From CAZSSM01 sp964609385 (GTDB lineage: Bacteria > Planctomycetota > Planctomycetia > Isosphaerales > Isosphaeraceae): 24,237 nucleotides of DNA. Location: positions 1-24,237 of the forward strand of contig CAZSSM010000101.1 in the NCBI GenBank assembly GCA_964609385.1, in the 5' to 3' direction. The translations under genes and the position numbers were made by a program. Of this stretch, positions 9,001 to 16,386 are shown piece by piece (positions within the stretch are counted from its first letter, which is position 1; the number at the start of each line of letters is the position of its first letter). The notes under the pieces were generated by a model. It did no database searches, had not been told where the DNA came from, and worked only from the letters and a program-made list of their open reading frames with translations.

Positions 9001-9969
9001 CTGATGGACCGAGCAGATCGCATCGATCCGATTCGAAGCGTCGATTCCCTGGGGCAGTCGATCACAGGACTGCTTTCTGCGTGGGATCGACAAACCATCC
9101 AGAACATTCCGAAGATCAGTGAATGGCCCGGATACGCTCGAGAGCACGCAATCGAACTCGACTTCGAGATCGACCCCTCAACGAGTTCCAATTCATCCCG
9201 ATTCCATCTCGTCCTTGCCGGTTCGGTCTCTTTTCCTTACTCGCAAACGAACTACGCGGCTGCGACTGCTGGGGTCCAACTGCGATTGCCTGACCTTCAA
9301 GTCCTCGACGACGAGAGACGATGGGCCACGGTCATCCCTCACTTTGGTTTTCCTGCAGGCATGCCCAGGCGAATGACCTTGGATGTCACCGAATGGGTCT
9401 CTCAAGGCCATCGCTCGTTCCGGATCGTGACCAATCTCGATTGTCTATGGGACGAAGCGTTCTTGGCGCGCGTCTCGGATGCTCCTGCGATTTCCCCTCG
9501 AGTCACTCAACGATCGGTCGTGTCCGCTCAATTGGGATATCGCGGGATGCTCCGCGAAGTGATGCCTGATGGGCATCCTCCCAAGATCTACGACTACGAT
9601 CAGATCGAGTCGACTCCTCCGGTTCGAGTACCCGGAATGCTAACTCGCTATGGTCGGGTCGAATCGCTTCTTTCGGCCGATGACGATCAAATCGTCGTCC
9701 TCGCGGCTGGAGATGATCTCCGAATCCGCTTCGATGCAGACGGGCTTCCCGAACTTTTGACCGGGTGGACTCGTCGATTCGTACTCCGACTGGTCGGTCA
9801 TTGTAAGGACGCGGACCTCATGACCGGGGCTAGCCAGACGGTTGGACCGCTTCCATATCGGGCGATGCCGAGATACCCATACGATCCAGAAACCGAAGGG
9901 CGTTCCGTCGATGAGGCCTACCGGGACTATCTGGGGACCTACCAGACACGACCGGCATCGACCCCTTGA
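6067..9969 (+). CDS. TPR / FG-GAP (VCBS) / ASPIC-UnbV lipoprotein
   Basis: This 1300-residue protein starts with a lipoprotein signal: a hydrophobic stretch ending in L-V-G-C (C31). TPR-like helices follow (about 55-260; EYGLAAKKFEEVLELAP, EAESDFREVLKIDPDDGHAW). Residues about 330-760 carry FG-GAP/VCBS propeller repeats with calcium-loop sequences near D339 (DFDNDDRYD), 395 (DFDADTFID), 446 (DVDQDGDLD), 568 (DIEGDGDHD), 633 (DLDLDGQDD) and 686 (DADLDMRTD). An ASPIC/UnbV module follows (NHWITLELGG near 772, then GIGTRV). The last 430 residues begin with FTWNGERYKCLGD, a continuation often seen in this family, and end in beta-rich sequence without catalytic motifs I recognise. It is probably a surface-anchored binding or scaffold protein. 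ATG 6067 is chosen because it places the signal at the N-terminus; the ribosome site is poor, and an in-frame TTG at 5986 is less likely. It follows the TPR gene after 236 bp. Confidence 0.9.
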   Translation: MSDPRSMAPSWASVAVVSLLAVICSTMLVGCSQCSEERETPFEVFPEPGIPTSNLEAFLDAHYLGLAHMERYEYGLAAKKFEEVLELAPKWIPARLNLAIALLNNKGEATVEKTESGEIAKIESSLIREFERPLSLLQEIIELNPEPRLLAGAHFCRGLIYEYVYLLDEAESDFREVLKIDPDDGHAWFFLGKTLVKDDTGSRIDEVIDSYTKSIALNPYLYSAHYQLLLAYRSQGEKEKSQQFRDQFTKLNPKINFRANGELFSATYGESGKYAQVVNPDRRFKPLKVARPPRFGKTIPVQVTLPEGSRWATRSDIEEASPRLAEVRTRFGAPIIHADFDNDDRYDLYLPASIIEAGRLRDALLLNLGDGRFREATRAFGLPMDRPSVGAAAGDFDADTFIDLILTGVDGDLLLRNQDGQSFVDLSKEITSPPPDRFGFDPRWLDVDQDGDLDLYILDLAVNGMDDDLSETGEAGGFFRRAYQFVGQPTKGSGSPPSRTPQATASDDALILRRTNDRGEEEEVRIDLGGLAVDFQVIDPLSQDRTQLALSKQILGDDEIRTGLGMLDIEGDGDHDLILVGGGRTPSIILNDRVGKFSLIKESETKLRWSPESDSFLDDPWNEYEAISCLVLDLDLDGQDDLVIVDPNGPILAFRNQSRRTMEGIEIDLGPWPIDASQWTQAIAFDADLDMRTDLIGFSQDRDPVILWSRSESLRESEGGRFRTDSLGVLFGPDIEVIRGLDVIDLVGDCLPDLVIRGDGQAPRIVENLGNGNHWITLELGGRWHEGPQSMRTNVHGIGTRVNLNGTGLDLPYLFSTNRTGPGQSVGPFLLGLADRPTVPLIRYRWPDGVLQTEMNVPVDQCLVVAEYSRKTGSCPVVFTWNGERYKCLGDSLAAGALGYLVAPGVVHDPDRDEALLIPPDGLVARNGFFEIAITEPMDELAFLDEAILEVVDVPPDHELLLDERFTVAEPRPSGSLILMDRADRIDPIRSVDSLGQSITGLLSAWDRQTIQNIPKISEWPGYAREHAIELDFEIDPSTSSNSSRFHLVLAGSVSFPYSQTNYAAATAGVQLRLPDLQVLDDERRWATVIPHFGFPAGMPRRMTLDVTEWVSQGHRSFRIVTNLDCLWDEAFLARVSDAPAISPRVTQRSVVSAQLGYRGMLREVMPDGHPPKIYDYDQIESTPPVRVPGMLTRYGRVESLLSADDDQIVVLAAGDDLRIRFDADGLPELLTGWTRRFVLRLVGHCKDADLMTGASQTVGPLPYRAMPRYPYDPETEGRSVDEAYRDYLGTYQTRPASTP

Positions 9970-10004
9970 TCGGATGTTCAACGAAGCGTTCAGCCATTCT
10001 GGAG

Positions 10005-11186
10005 TCAGACGAGTTCACAGAGGATCGAGTCTGCGACATAGATCCCCTCCTTGCTTAACCGGATCCGACGGCCGTCGTCTTCCAAATGTCCCGACTTGGA
10101 GAAGCGCTGAATGACTGACCCGGCGAGGAAATCGATCTCGAAACCGGTGCGCTCGAGGAAGTCGAGACGATCGAGTCCCAACTTTGTTCGACGAAGCATG
10201 AGAATCGCCGTCTCTCGGGCCCTCTCCTCGGGATTGAGTTGCTCGCGAGGCCCCGTGGGATCGTCATCCGACTCGATCCGGTTCAGATAGCCTCGGAGAT
10301 CGCGCGTATTGACGGAGCGAACCCCATCGACATAGCGAGCTGCTCCTAATCCGAAGCCGAAGTAGGCGTCGTTGGCCCAATAGACATGGTTGTGAACCGA
10401 CTGTTGTCCGGGCTTCGCGAAGTTGGAGATCTCGTACATCGATCGTGAGGAGACGGTAAGCCGGTCAATTGTCGACTCCATCATCGACCTCTCGATCTCC
10501 TCATCAATCGGGTGGATCAAGTCTTTCTGGTAGCGTTTCCAGAGGTCGGTCCCTCGCTCAAAGATCAATGCGTAGCAGGATAGATGCGGTGGTTCGAAAG
10601 CCAAGGCTCGGTCGAGATCGGCGTTCCAATCCTCGAGAGTTGATCCAGGGACTCCGAAAATCAGGTCGAGCGACCAACGCTCAAATCGAGGGGCGATTAA
10701 TTCGACGGCTCGGGCGACTTCCTCGGGATCATGATCCCGCTCCAATGTGCGGAGGATCGATCGAGAAAAGGACTGGGCTCCCATGCTGACGCGATTCACA
10801 CCGCCTTCGATTAGAGCCTCGACCTTCTCGGCATTGAGCGTTCCGGGATTCGCCTCAACGGTGAATTCGCCATCCGTCTCGAGTGGTAGCCAAAGGCCGA
10901 TGACCTCAAGGAGACGTCGCAACTGATCGACGGTCAGACGGGTCGGAGTTCCCCCTCCAAGGAAGATGGTCCGGACCGGCTGAGGAGTTCCCAATCGAGA
11001 AATCTCGCGAGATAGTGCGTCAAGGTAACGATCCGCGAGATGGTCCGCTCCAGCCAACGAAGCGAAGTCACAGTACCCACATTTGTGGGCACAGAAAGGA
11101 ACATGAACATAGGCCGCTTGCGGCCAGATCCACGGTGGTCGCACTGTGACACGACCTTCGCTGAGCAAGAACTCGTCGGTCGCCAT
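10005..11186 (-). CDS. hemW: HemW, radical SAM heme chaperone (HemN-like)
   Basis: The 393-residue product has the radical-SAM cluster motif C-x3-C-x2-C at C32, C36 and C39 (PFCAHKCGYCDF), followed by aspartate-phenylalanine as in HemW, where HemN has a fourth cysteine. GGGTPTRL and RVSMGAQSF are typical of the family, and the heme-binding HNxxYW motif is present as HNHVYW. Length is close to the usual 370-400. HemW proteins bind heme and are proposed to deliver it to membrane cytochromes; many are misannotated as coproporphyrinogen III oxidase. The ATG overlaps the TGA of the upstream NifU gene by one base, which suggests translational coupling. The gene converges on the lipoprotein gene with 35 bp between stops and no clear terminator. 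Confidence 0.93.
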   Translation of the reverse strand: MATDEFLLSEGRVTVRPPWIWPQAAYVHVPFCAHKCGYCDFASLAGADHLADRYLDALSREISRLGTPQPVRTIFLGGGTPTRLTVDQLRRLLEVIGLWLPLETDGEFTVEANPGTLNAEKVEALIEGGVNRVSMGAQSFSRSILRTLERDHDPEEVARAVELIAPRFERWSLDLIFGVPGSTLEDWNADLDRALAFEPPHLSCYALIFERGTDLWKRYQKDLIHPIDEEIERSMMESTIDRLTVSSRSMYEISNFAKPGQQSVHNHVYWANDAYFGFGLGAARYVDGVRSVNTRDLRGYLNRIESDDDPTGPREQLNPEERARETAILMLRRTKLGLDRLDFLERTGFEIDFLAGSVIQRFSKSGHLEDDGRRIRLSKEGIYVADSILCELV

Positions 11187-11467
11187 CAGACCGCCACTTC
11201 CAGGAGCCGTATCTCCGGGATCCTCGCTTTGAGGACGCCTTCAATCTCCATGATCAAAGGCATATTGACTCCTGAGCAACCGGCGCACGTCCCGAGCATC
11301 CTGACGAGAAGGATCCCACCGGATTCGATTCCGATGATTTCGATCGCCCCGCCGTCCGCTTCCAAATCGGATCGCACTTCGGAATCGAGGACCTCTTCGA
11401 TCCGCTGGAGAAGCATTAGATCGTGATCTGTCCCTCGTGTCGCGACGTGTTCCTGCTCGTTATTCAT
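11186..11467 (-). CDS. NifU-family Fe-S cluster scaffold (C-terminal domain type)
   Basis: The 93-residue protein is a single NifU C-terminal domain: helix, then LEADGGAIEIIGIESGGILLV, then the cluster-binding CxxC motif TCAGC (C61, C64), followed by MPLIMEIEGVL helix and a final strand. Such stand-alone proteins assemble or carry [4Fe-4S] clusters in the cytoplasm, usually as dimers using one CxxC from each chain. Its position directly before hemW (TGATG overlap) makes sense because HemW itself needs a [4Fe-4S] cluster. The ribosome site is weak (AGGG, 10 nt before ATG). Confidence 0.92.
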   Translation of the reverse strand: MNNEQEHVATRGTDHDLMLLQRIEEVLDSEVRSDLEADGGAIEIIGIESGGILLVRMLGTCAGCSGVNMPLIMEIEGVLKARIPEIRLLEVAV

Positions 11468-11539
11468 GGCTCACGATCCCTGTCGTGACGACTTTTCGTT
11501 GGGTTGAGGAAGATCGATCTGTTGTAGTCGATCGCGGAG

Positions 11540-11839
11540 TTAACGGCCTCTCGACGAAGAGCGACGATTCGAATCCCCATCCCCATCTTCCCTCGGTCGA
11601 GCCTCTTTGATCAGGAGCTTCCGTCCCTCGATGAAGGCATGACCGTTGAGTTCCTCGAAGGCTCGAGTCGCATCGGATTCTTCTTGCATCTCAACGAAGC
11701 CAAAGCCTCGGCTTTTTCCCGATTCGCGATCGCTGACCACATGGGCCGAAGTCGTTGGACCGATCGACTCGAAGAGGTCGCGAAGCTGGTTCGAAGTGAC
11801 CAAATAGTCGAGGTTGCCGACATAGAGGCGCTTGGGCAT
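11540..11839 (-). CDS. RRM-type RNA-binding protein
   Basis: The 99-residue protein is one RNA recognition motif with a short tail. RNP2 is LYVGNL (5-10) and RNP1 is RGFGFVEM (44-51), carrying the aromatic residues that stack on RNA bases. The last 20 residues are Arg/Ser/Asp-rich. Small single-RRM proteins of this kind occur in cyanobacteria, planctomycetes and some proteobacteria and are often cold-induced. No Shine-Dalgarno sequence is visible before the ATG; the leader instead has a pyrimidine-rich TCCTCCCC just before it. It lies 72 bp before the NifU gene and 139 bp after the permease, so it may have its own promoter. Confidence 0.93.
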   Translation of the reverse strand: MPKRLYVGNLDYLVTSNQLRDLFESIGPTTSAHVVSDRESGKSRGFGFVEMQEESDATRAFEELNGHAFIEGRKLLIKEARPREDGDGDSNRRSSSRGR

Positions 11840-11978
11840 GGGGAGGAACCTTGGCTCAAAACGGGATTAGACGGGCCGAATCTCGGCAACTCCTTGCGGA
11901 TTGAGCTGAAAAACGAGTGACGGACCGGTCGGGAATAAAGAACTCCAGACTCAATCAGCGTAAGTGCTACCTCATCGC

Positions 11979-13808
11979 TCAGCCAACGAAATCACCTGGA
12001 GAATCGGCCATTCGAGGCGCTCTCAGTCCCGCCAACCAGACCCCCGAATGACGTGCTGAGAAAAGCAATACGAACGTAGCGGCGAGAAGGTTGAGAAGGA
12101 TGGATACGCACGCTGGAATCGTCGCCATCCGTACTCCAGATTCCTCCTCGAAGGCCATCAACAAGACGGCCGGACCCAAAGTCTGATCGTGTGGTGTCTG
12201 GAAGAGGATGAGGCCCAAGGCCGGAGCAGTGGAGGCTGACGCGATCATCGTGACACAGGCGACGACGATCGGGCCTCGTGCAGACCATTCTAGGGCATCA
12301 TCCATGGCGCGATTCCGGTTCGCTCCAGCGATCCGAGCCAGTTCGAACAAGCCATGATGGGAATCTCGTCGAAGAAGACGAATGGCGAAGATGGCTAGTG
12401 GGATTTGCGTCGCCACCCCCGCAAAGACCCAAAGGACCCAGGGTCTTCGGAGATGCGAAGCCTCCTGAATGATCCATTTAGGAACGACCCAGTCGATCTC
12501 CTCTGCCCCAGCGATCCCCAATCTCGAGAGGCTGAGCACGCCAATGGCTAGTGCTAAAGGAGGCCAGGGTATTTGCCAAAGGCGATCAATGATCGGGCCT
12601 CGATCATCATCCTGAGTGACTCTCCTGGCGTGGATCGTCCAGACCCCGGCGAGAAGCAAACTCAAGGATGCGACAATCAGGCTGAGTCCCAGCGATTGCA
12701 AGGCGACGGATCGAATTGAGGTAGAGTCAAGCAGGGCAGAGAAACCGGACCAATTGAGGGAGACTCGTTGTTCCCGGAAGAGGATTCCGCTCAGATCGAT
12801 CCCGAGCGAACGAGAGACCACCTCAAGACCGGGCCATAAGCCGAAGATCGTCCAACCTGCCACCATAATGATGGAGATCCCTGAGGCGAGCCAACTCCAG
12901 GTCCCGACTGGTTCGGAACCTCGGTTCGGAGAGTCAGGCCAAGGAGGATCCGGACCTCCTAGACGGCGAGCAAGCCTGACAACCAGCAGTGATAGCGCCG
13001 CCGTGATGAGACCTAGTATGGCGACGCGAGGTCCTTGGGAATCTTCAAGAGCCAGTTCGACTGCGAGAAAGGCGATCGATTTCCGGATTCCAAACAAGAT
13101 CGGGACGCTGGGATCCACAAGCTGGCGAATCCCAACCAGCATTGCCGCGTGGAATAGTCCCGGTCGGATCAGAGGCCAGGTCAGACGCGTCCAGAGAGTT
13201 CGGCGACCCGCGCCTAGGGTTCGTGCTGTCTCGATCCAGCTTCGATCAATCGATTGCAGGCGAGATCCGACTCCTAGTCCAATGATCGGAACGCCGACGA
13301 TGACGCCTGATGCGATCCACGCCAATAAGCCCTTCAGTTCCTTCGAATCGATAGCTAGTGGTATGGATCCACGACGGATCCAGGAGTCCAGTTCCGGAGC
13401 AAACTGGATCGATTCCGTAGTCAAGCGAATCCCTAGAGCAAGACAGGGCGCGGGAAGAAGGATCGGGGACCAGGCGAGCATTGTGAGCATGGTTCGACCT
13501 GGAATCCGCATTCGGGCCAGGCCAAGCGAAAGAGGCAATCCAATAGCCAGTGAAATGAGCGTCGTGACCGCTGAGATGAGAAGGCTCTTGACCAAGCAAC
13601 TAATGATGTAGGGGTCGAGCAGCATTAATGGCCAATAACTGATCGTCCAACGGATCGAGCCGTCCGGACCGTGATCCACAACCGAGGCAAGGATCAATCC
13701 GAGCAAAGGAGCGGTAATGAATACCCCTGGAAGCAAACCGACTAGCCGGTGCCCCAATCCTTGAGGGGTGGAACGGAGATCTCGAGGACATGGAACAAGT
13801 CGGGTCAT
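11979..13808 (-). CDS. ABC importer permease, double-length (FbpB/ThiP/PotBC-like)
   Basis: The 609-residue protein has about twelve hydrophobic segments in two homologous halves, as in iron(III), thiamine and phosphonate-type importers with fused permeases. The cytoplasmic EAA loop of the first half is clear (ETARTLGAGRRTLWTRLTWP); that of the second half is recognisable but looser (ELARIAGANRNRAMDDALEW). EAA loops dock on the ATPase. Iron(III) is the likeliest cargo by family resemblance, but the substrate is not shown. ATG 13808 is preferred because AGGA lies 9 nt upstream; a GTG at 13835, 2 nt after the ATPase stop, is in frame and cannot be excluded. It is the last gene of the binding protein-ATPase-permease set. 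Confidence 0.87.
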   Translation of the reverse strand: MTRLVPCPRDLRSTPQGLGHRLVGLLPGVFITAPLLGLILASVVDHGPDGSIRWTISYWPLMLLDPYIISCLVKSLLISAVTTLISLAIGLPLSLGLARMRIPGRTMLTMLAWSPILLPAPCLALGIRLTTESIQFAPELDSWIRRGSIPLAIDSKELKGLLAWIASGVIVGVPIIGLGVGSRLQSIDRSWIETARTLGAGRRTLWTRLTWPLIRPGLFHAAMLVGIRQLVDPSVPILFGIRKSIAFLAVELALEDSQGPRVAILGLITAALSLLVVRLARRLGGPDPPWPDSPNRGSEPVGTWSWLASGISIIMVAGWTIFGLWPGLEVVSRSLGIDLSGILFREQRVSLNWSGFSALLDSTSIRSVALQSLGLSLIVASLSLLLAGVWTIHARRVTQDDDRGPIIDRLWQIPWPPLALAIGVLSLSRLGIAGAEEIDWVVPKWIIQEASHLRRPWVLWVFAGVATQIPLAIFAIRLLRRDSHHGLFELARIAGANRNRAMDDALEWSARGPIVVACVTMIASASTAPALGLILFQTPHDQTLGPAVLLMAFEEESGVRMATIPACVSILLNLLAATFVLLFSARHSGVWLAGLRAPRMADSPGDFVG

Positions 13809-13837
13809 TCGCGGTGATCCTATCCGTGATTCCACGC

Positions 13838-14935
13838 TTATTCTGCTTGGTAGTTGATTTGGATCGGGACGACGTTCTCAGGAGCAATCGAGAGGATCAT
13901 GGACAGACCGATCTGGAGCTGGGACGCTTCGTCTTGGGCGCAACAGGCTAACAGTGGCCAACGACCTTGTCCCCGGAATCGAAGGGCATGCCAAGCTCCT
14001 CGAAAGCTCATTGACTCGAGGGAAGCAGGGATCCGATTGATCTGAGACTGGGTGTTCGGGGAGAGTTTGACCGCTTCGGGGCGAATGACAACCGTGACGT
14101 TCTTCCCAGGATCCAACGCCGATCCGACGTTATGGCTGATCAGCCGACCGAGTGGTGTTCGCAAGATCGCTTCGACGCGAGTGGGGAGTATTCGACAACT
14201 CTCGACTTGGGCCTGAACGAGATTCACCTCACCCAGGAATCGCGCGACGAAGGTATCGACGGGCTCTCGATAGACTTGCTCGGGTGTCCCCGATTGGACG
14301 ATCCTCCCGAGATCCATGATCGCGATGCGATCAGCCAGAGAGAGAGCCTCACTCGGCTCGGAGGTCGTGACCATGAAGGTCGTGGCTGACTCGCGATGAA
14401 CCCTCTGGATCAATCCGCGAGCCACCTCGCGTTCACGAGGCTCCAGGCGCTCCAAAGGAGAATCGAGAACGACGACCTGGGGATCGTGGGAGAGCGCTCG
14501 TGCTAATGCGACCCGGAGCCTCTCCATTCTGCCGAGTTCATGAGGACGTCGCTTGACGATACTGTCGATGCCGACCTGTCCAACGAGTTCGGCGACACGA
14601 GCCTGCCGATCCCTCGAACGATACTTCCGGACCTTCAAGGCGTATCCTACGATCTGCTCAACGGTGAGGTGTGGCCAGAGTCGATCGTCTTCTAGGACGA
14701 GACCGACGCGTCGAGCTTCAGGACTGACGTTGTGCACCGCATTCTGATCGAAGTAGATCTCACCCTCGTCCAGGGAAGCGACACCCGAGATGACTCGGGA
14801 TAACGTCGTCTTCCCGCAACCTGAAGGCCCGACGATGACTACAAGCGCACCAGGCTCGACCTCGAGACTGGTCCGATCTAGGACGGCGACCTGATCGAAA
14901 CGCTTGACCAGACTCTCGAGTGTGATCCTGACCAT
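13838..14935 (-). CDS. ABC importer ATPase of the FbpC/PotA type with degenerate catalytic motifs
   Basis: The 365-residue protein has the fold order of importer ATPases with a C-terminal TOBE-like part (VTVVIRPEAVKLS). Walker A is perfect (GPSGCGKTT, 36-44) and the Walker B aspartate is present (VVVLD, D158). Other motifs depart from consensus: Q-loop Gln is Glu (E82 in LVLEDDRLWPH), LSGGQ is LGRME (134-138), the catalytic Glu is Ser (S159), the D-loop SALD is ERLE (162-165), and no His occurs where VTHD is expected (VTTSEPSEAL, 189-198). The surrounding helix RVALARAL is normal, so the frame is sound. Nucleotide binding is likely; normal hydrolysis is doubtful. Start ATG 14935 overlaps the binding-protein stop by one base and has GAGAGG 7 nt upstream; a GTG three bases earlier is possible. 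Confidence 0.9.
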   Translation of the reverse strand: MVRITLESLVKRFDQVAVLDRTSLEVEPGALVVIVGPSGCGKTTLSRVISGVASLDEGEIYFDQNAVHNVSPEARRVGLVLEDDRLWPHLTVEQIVGYALKVRKYRSRDRQARVAELVGQVGIDSIVKRRPHELGRMERLRVALARALSHDPQVVVLDSPLERLEPREREVARGLIQRVHRESATTFMVTTSEPSEALSLADRIAIMDLGRIVQSGTPEQVYREPVDTFVARFLGEVNLVQAQVESCRILPTRVEAILRTPLGRLISHNVGSALDPGKNVTVVIRPEAVKLSPNTQSQINRIPASLESMSFRGAWHALRFRGQGRWPLLACCAQDEASQLQIGLSMILSIAPENVVPIQINYQAE

Positions 14936-16296
14936 CACTCGTCCTCTCTGCCAGACACTCGCATGAGCCAGTTGGGGGGTGCAGGTTCACGTCCGCAACG
15001 TTCGGCGATTCGGCGATAGCGTTGTCGAGCCCAAGCAGTCCATTCAGCACGAAGCCAGTTTCGTAACCGGGGCTCACGCATCATCTGCCCTCCCCCCATT
15101 TGGACCAATTCATTGAGGATCGCTCGTCCGATAGGCCGAGCCTCGCGTTGCCAGCTCCTCTCAAGATCGTGTCGGAGCGAGGGATCGGGGGCGATCAATC
15201 GCAGTAAGTTGGTCTCCAGTGTCCGATTCGGCTCGCCATTCACCGAATCGCGACGATACCTCAATACGGAGGCGGGTGGCCAAGGCGGAGGTCCAGTCAT
15301 CCACGATTCCCAGTCCTGAGGACGTCCCACCGCGATAAGTCGTCTCCAGGTTCTCCGGAGTTCTTCGTTCGCGTCGACCAATGTGGCCCCGACCAGATCG
15401 TCGATCAGCACGTTCACGTCGAGCATGGTGGACGATTCAGGATCGATCTGAGCCTGGATGGCAAACCGTTGCATCAAGAGATCCTGGGTCGCCTCGACAA
15501 GTCCATTCCGTGTGACTCTTCCGGTTCGAGCCAATCCTTCGATCCATCGGAGGGGACGATCTTTGTCGTCAAGAAGGGGAACGAATTGGAGTTGGGAATC
15601 GAGAAGAGATGGATGTTGTTCGAAGTCGGTCGCGATTCCGAAGCTGGGATCGCGGGGATGAGTCGATGCTCCAATCGAGGTTCCAGGTCCGTTTCCACGA
15701 TGCCATAAGATTGTCCGAGCGTTGGCGAAGACTCGAACCAGGCTCGACCAACGTGTGTTCCAATGGTTGAGCGAGAGATAGCCATTCACGAACGAAGAGG
15801 TCAGTGGGCTAGTCCTTGGATCGCTCAGAACGGCCTTTCCGACCGATTGGGGCTGATCCCAAGTCTCCCAGATCCGAGTTGGATCCAGAGGTTTTCCTGT
15901 CGCCAGTCCGAGTTGACGGACCATTAGTGAGTGGACCGGGATCGGAGACTGTTCGTTCCAAGGTTGAAGCACCCCGTTTCGCTCGAGTCGTTGGTACGCA
16001 TCGAGGGGACCTCCGAAGACGAAATCGATCCGAGGTCGACGCTTGATGAGTCGAACGAGATCTTCGTTCGCGGAGATCGTAAGCCATTCGATCGGCGGAT
16101 CAGGCCAGAGCATCCGTTCCTGCGGCTGGGCATTCGACCAGATCTGATCGACCAATCGGTCACAAATCGGGCGAGGCCAGGTTGTCGCCACGACGAGGGT
16201 GTCGGGGTTAGAGGGACGATCGAACTGCCATGTTCGATATCCCAAGATTACTGTCGCCGAGGCCGCCATCGTCGCGATGGCTGTTCTTCGTCGCAT
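14935..16296 (-). CDS. ABC importer substrate-binding protein (iron(III)/AfuA-like, divergent)
   Basis: The 453-residue protein begins with MRRRTAIATMAASATVILGY, a signal peptide or membrane anchor with a loose twin-arginine look. A first strand (DTLVVATTWPRP) opens a type-II binding fold. Phrases resemble FbpA/AfuA proteins: a 'what it sees' segment FVFGGPLDAYQRLERNGVLQPW and the DPRTSPLTSSFVNGYL segment, comparable to ADPRTSGTG in relatives. It is about 100 residues longer than typical FbpA; the extra is an Arg/Trp-rich C-terminal tail of unknown role. Iron-binding tyrosines were not identified with confidence, so the ligand is open. The stop overlaps the ATPase start by one base (TGATG). 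Confidence 0.78.
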   Translation of the reverse strand: MRRRTAIATMAASATVILGYRTWQFDRPSNPDTLVVATTWPRPICDRLVDQIWSNAQPQERMLWPDPPIEWLTISANEDLVRLIKRRPRIDFVFGGPLDAYQRLERNGVLQPWNEQSPIPVHSLMVRQLGLATGKPLDPTRIWETWDQPQSVGKAVLSDPRTSPLTSSFVNGYLSLNHWNTRWSSLVRVFANARTILWHRGNGPGTSIGASTHPRDPSFGIATDFEQHPSLLDSQLQFVPLLDDKDRPLRWIEGLARTGRVTRNGLVEATQDLLMQRFAIQAQIDPESSTMLDVNVLIDDLVGATLVDANEELRRTWRRLIAVGRPQDWESWMTGPPPWPPASVLRYRRDSVNGEPNRTLETNLLRLIAPDPSLRHDLERSWQREARPIGRAILNELVQMGGGQMMREPRLRNWLRAEWTAWARQRYRRIAERCGREPAPPNWLMRVSGREDE

Positions 16297-16386
16297 CGTC
16301 TCTTTGCTTCCGTGGAGCAGGTGCGAGGACTGGACACGAACAGAACGATTTAGAAGCGATGTTCCACTTTCCGATGATTGATCCGT

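Noticed and set aside
12616..13611. 331-codon open frame on the plus strand inside the permease gene
   Set aside because: It is antisense to a recognisable two-half permease and is Arg/Ser/Pro-rich without any motif, as expected of a shadow frame in this base composition.
14935..14938. GTG start three bases before the ATPase ATG
   Set aside because: The ATG has the better ribosome-site spacing and forms the usual TGATG overlap; the difference is one residue.
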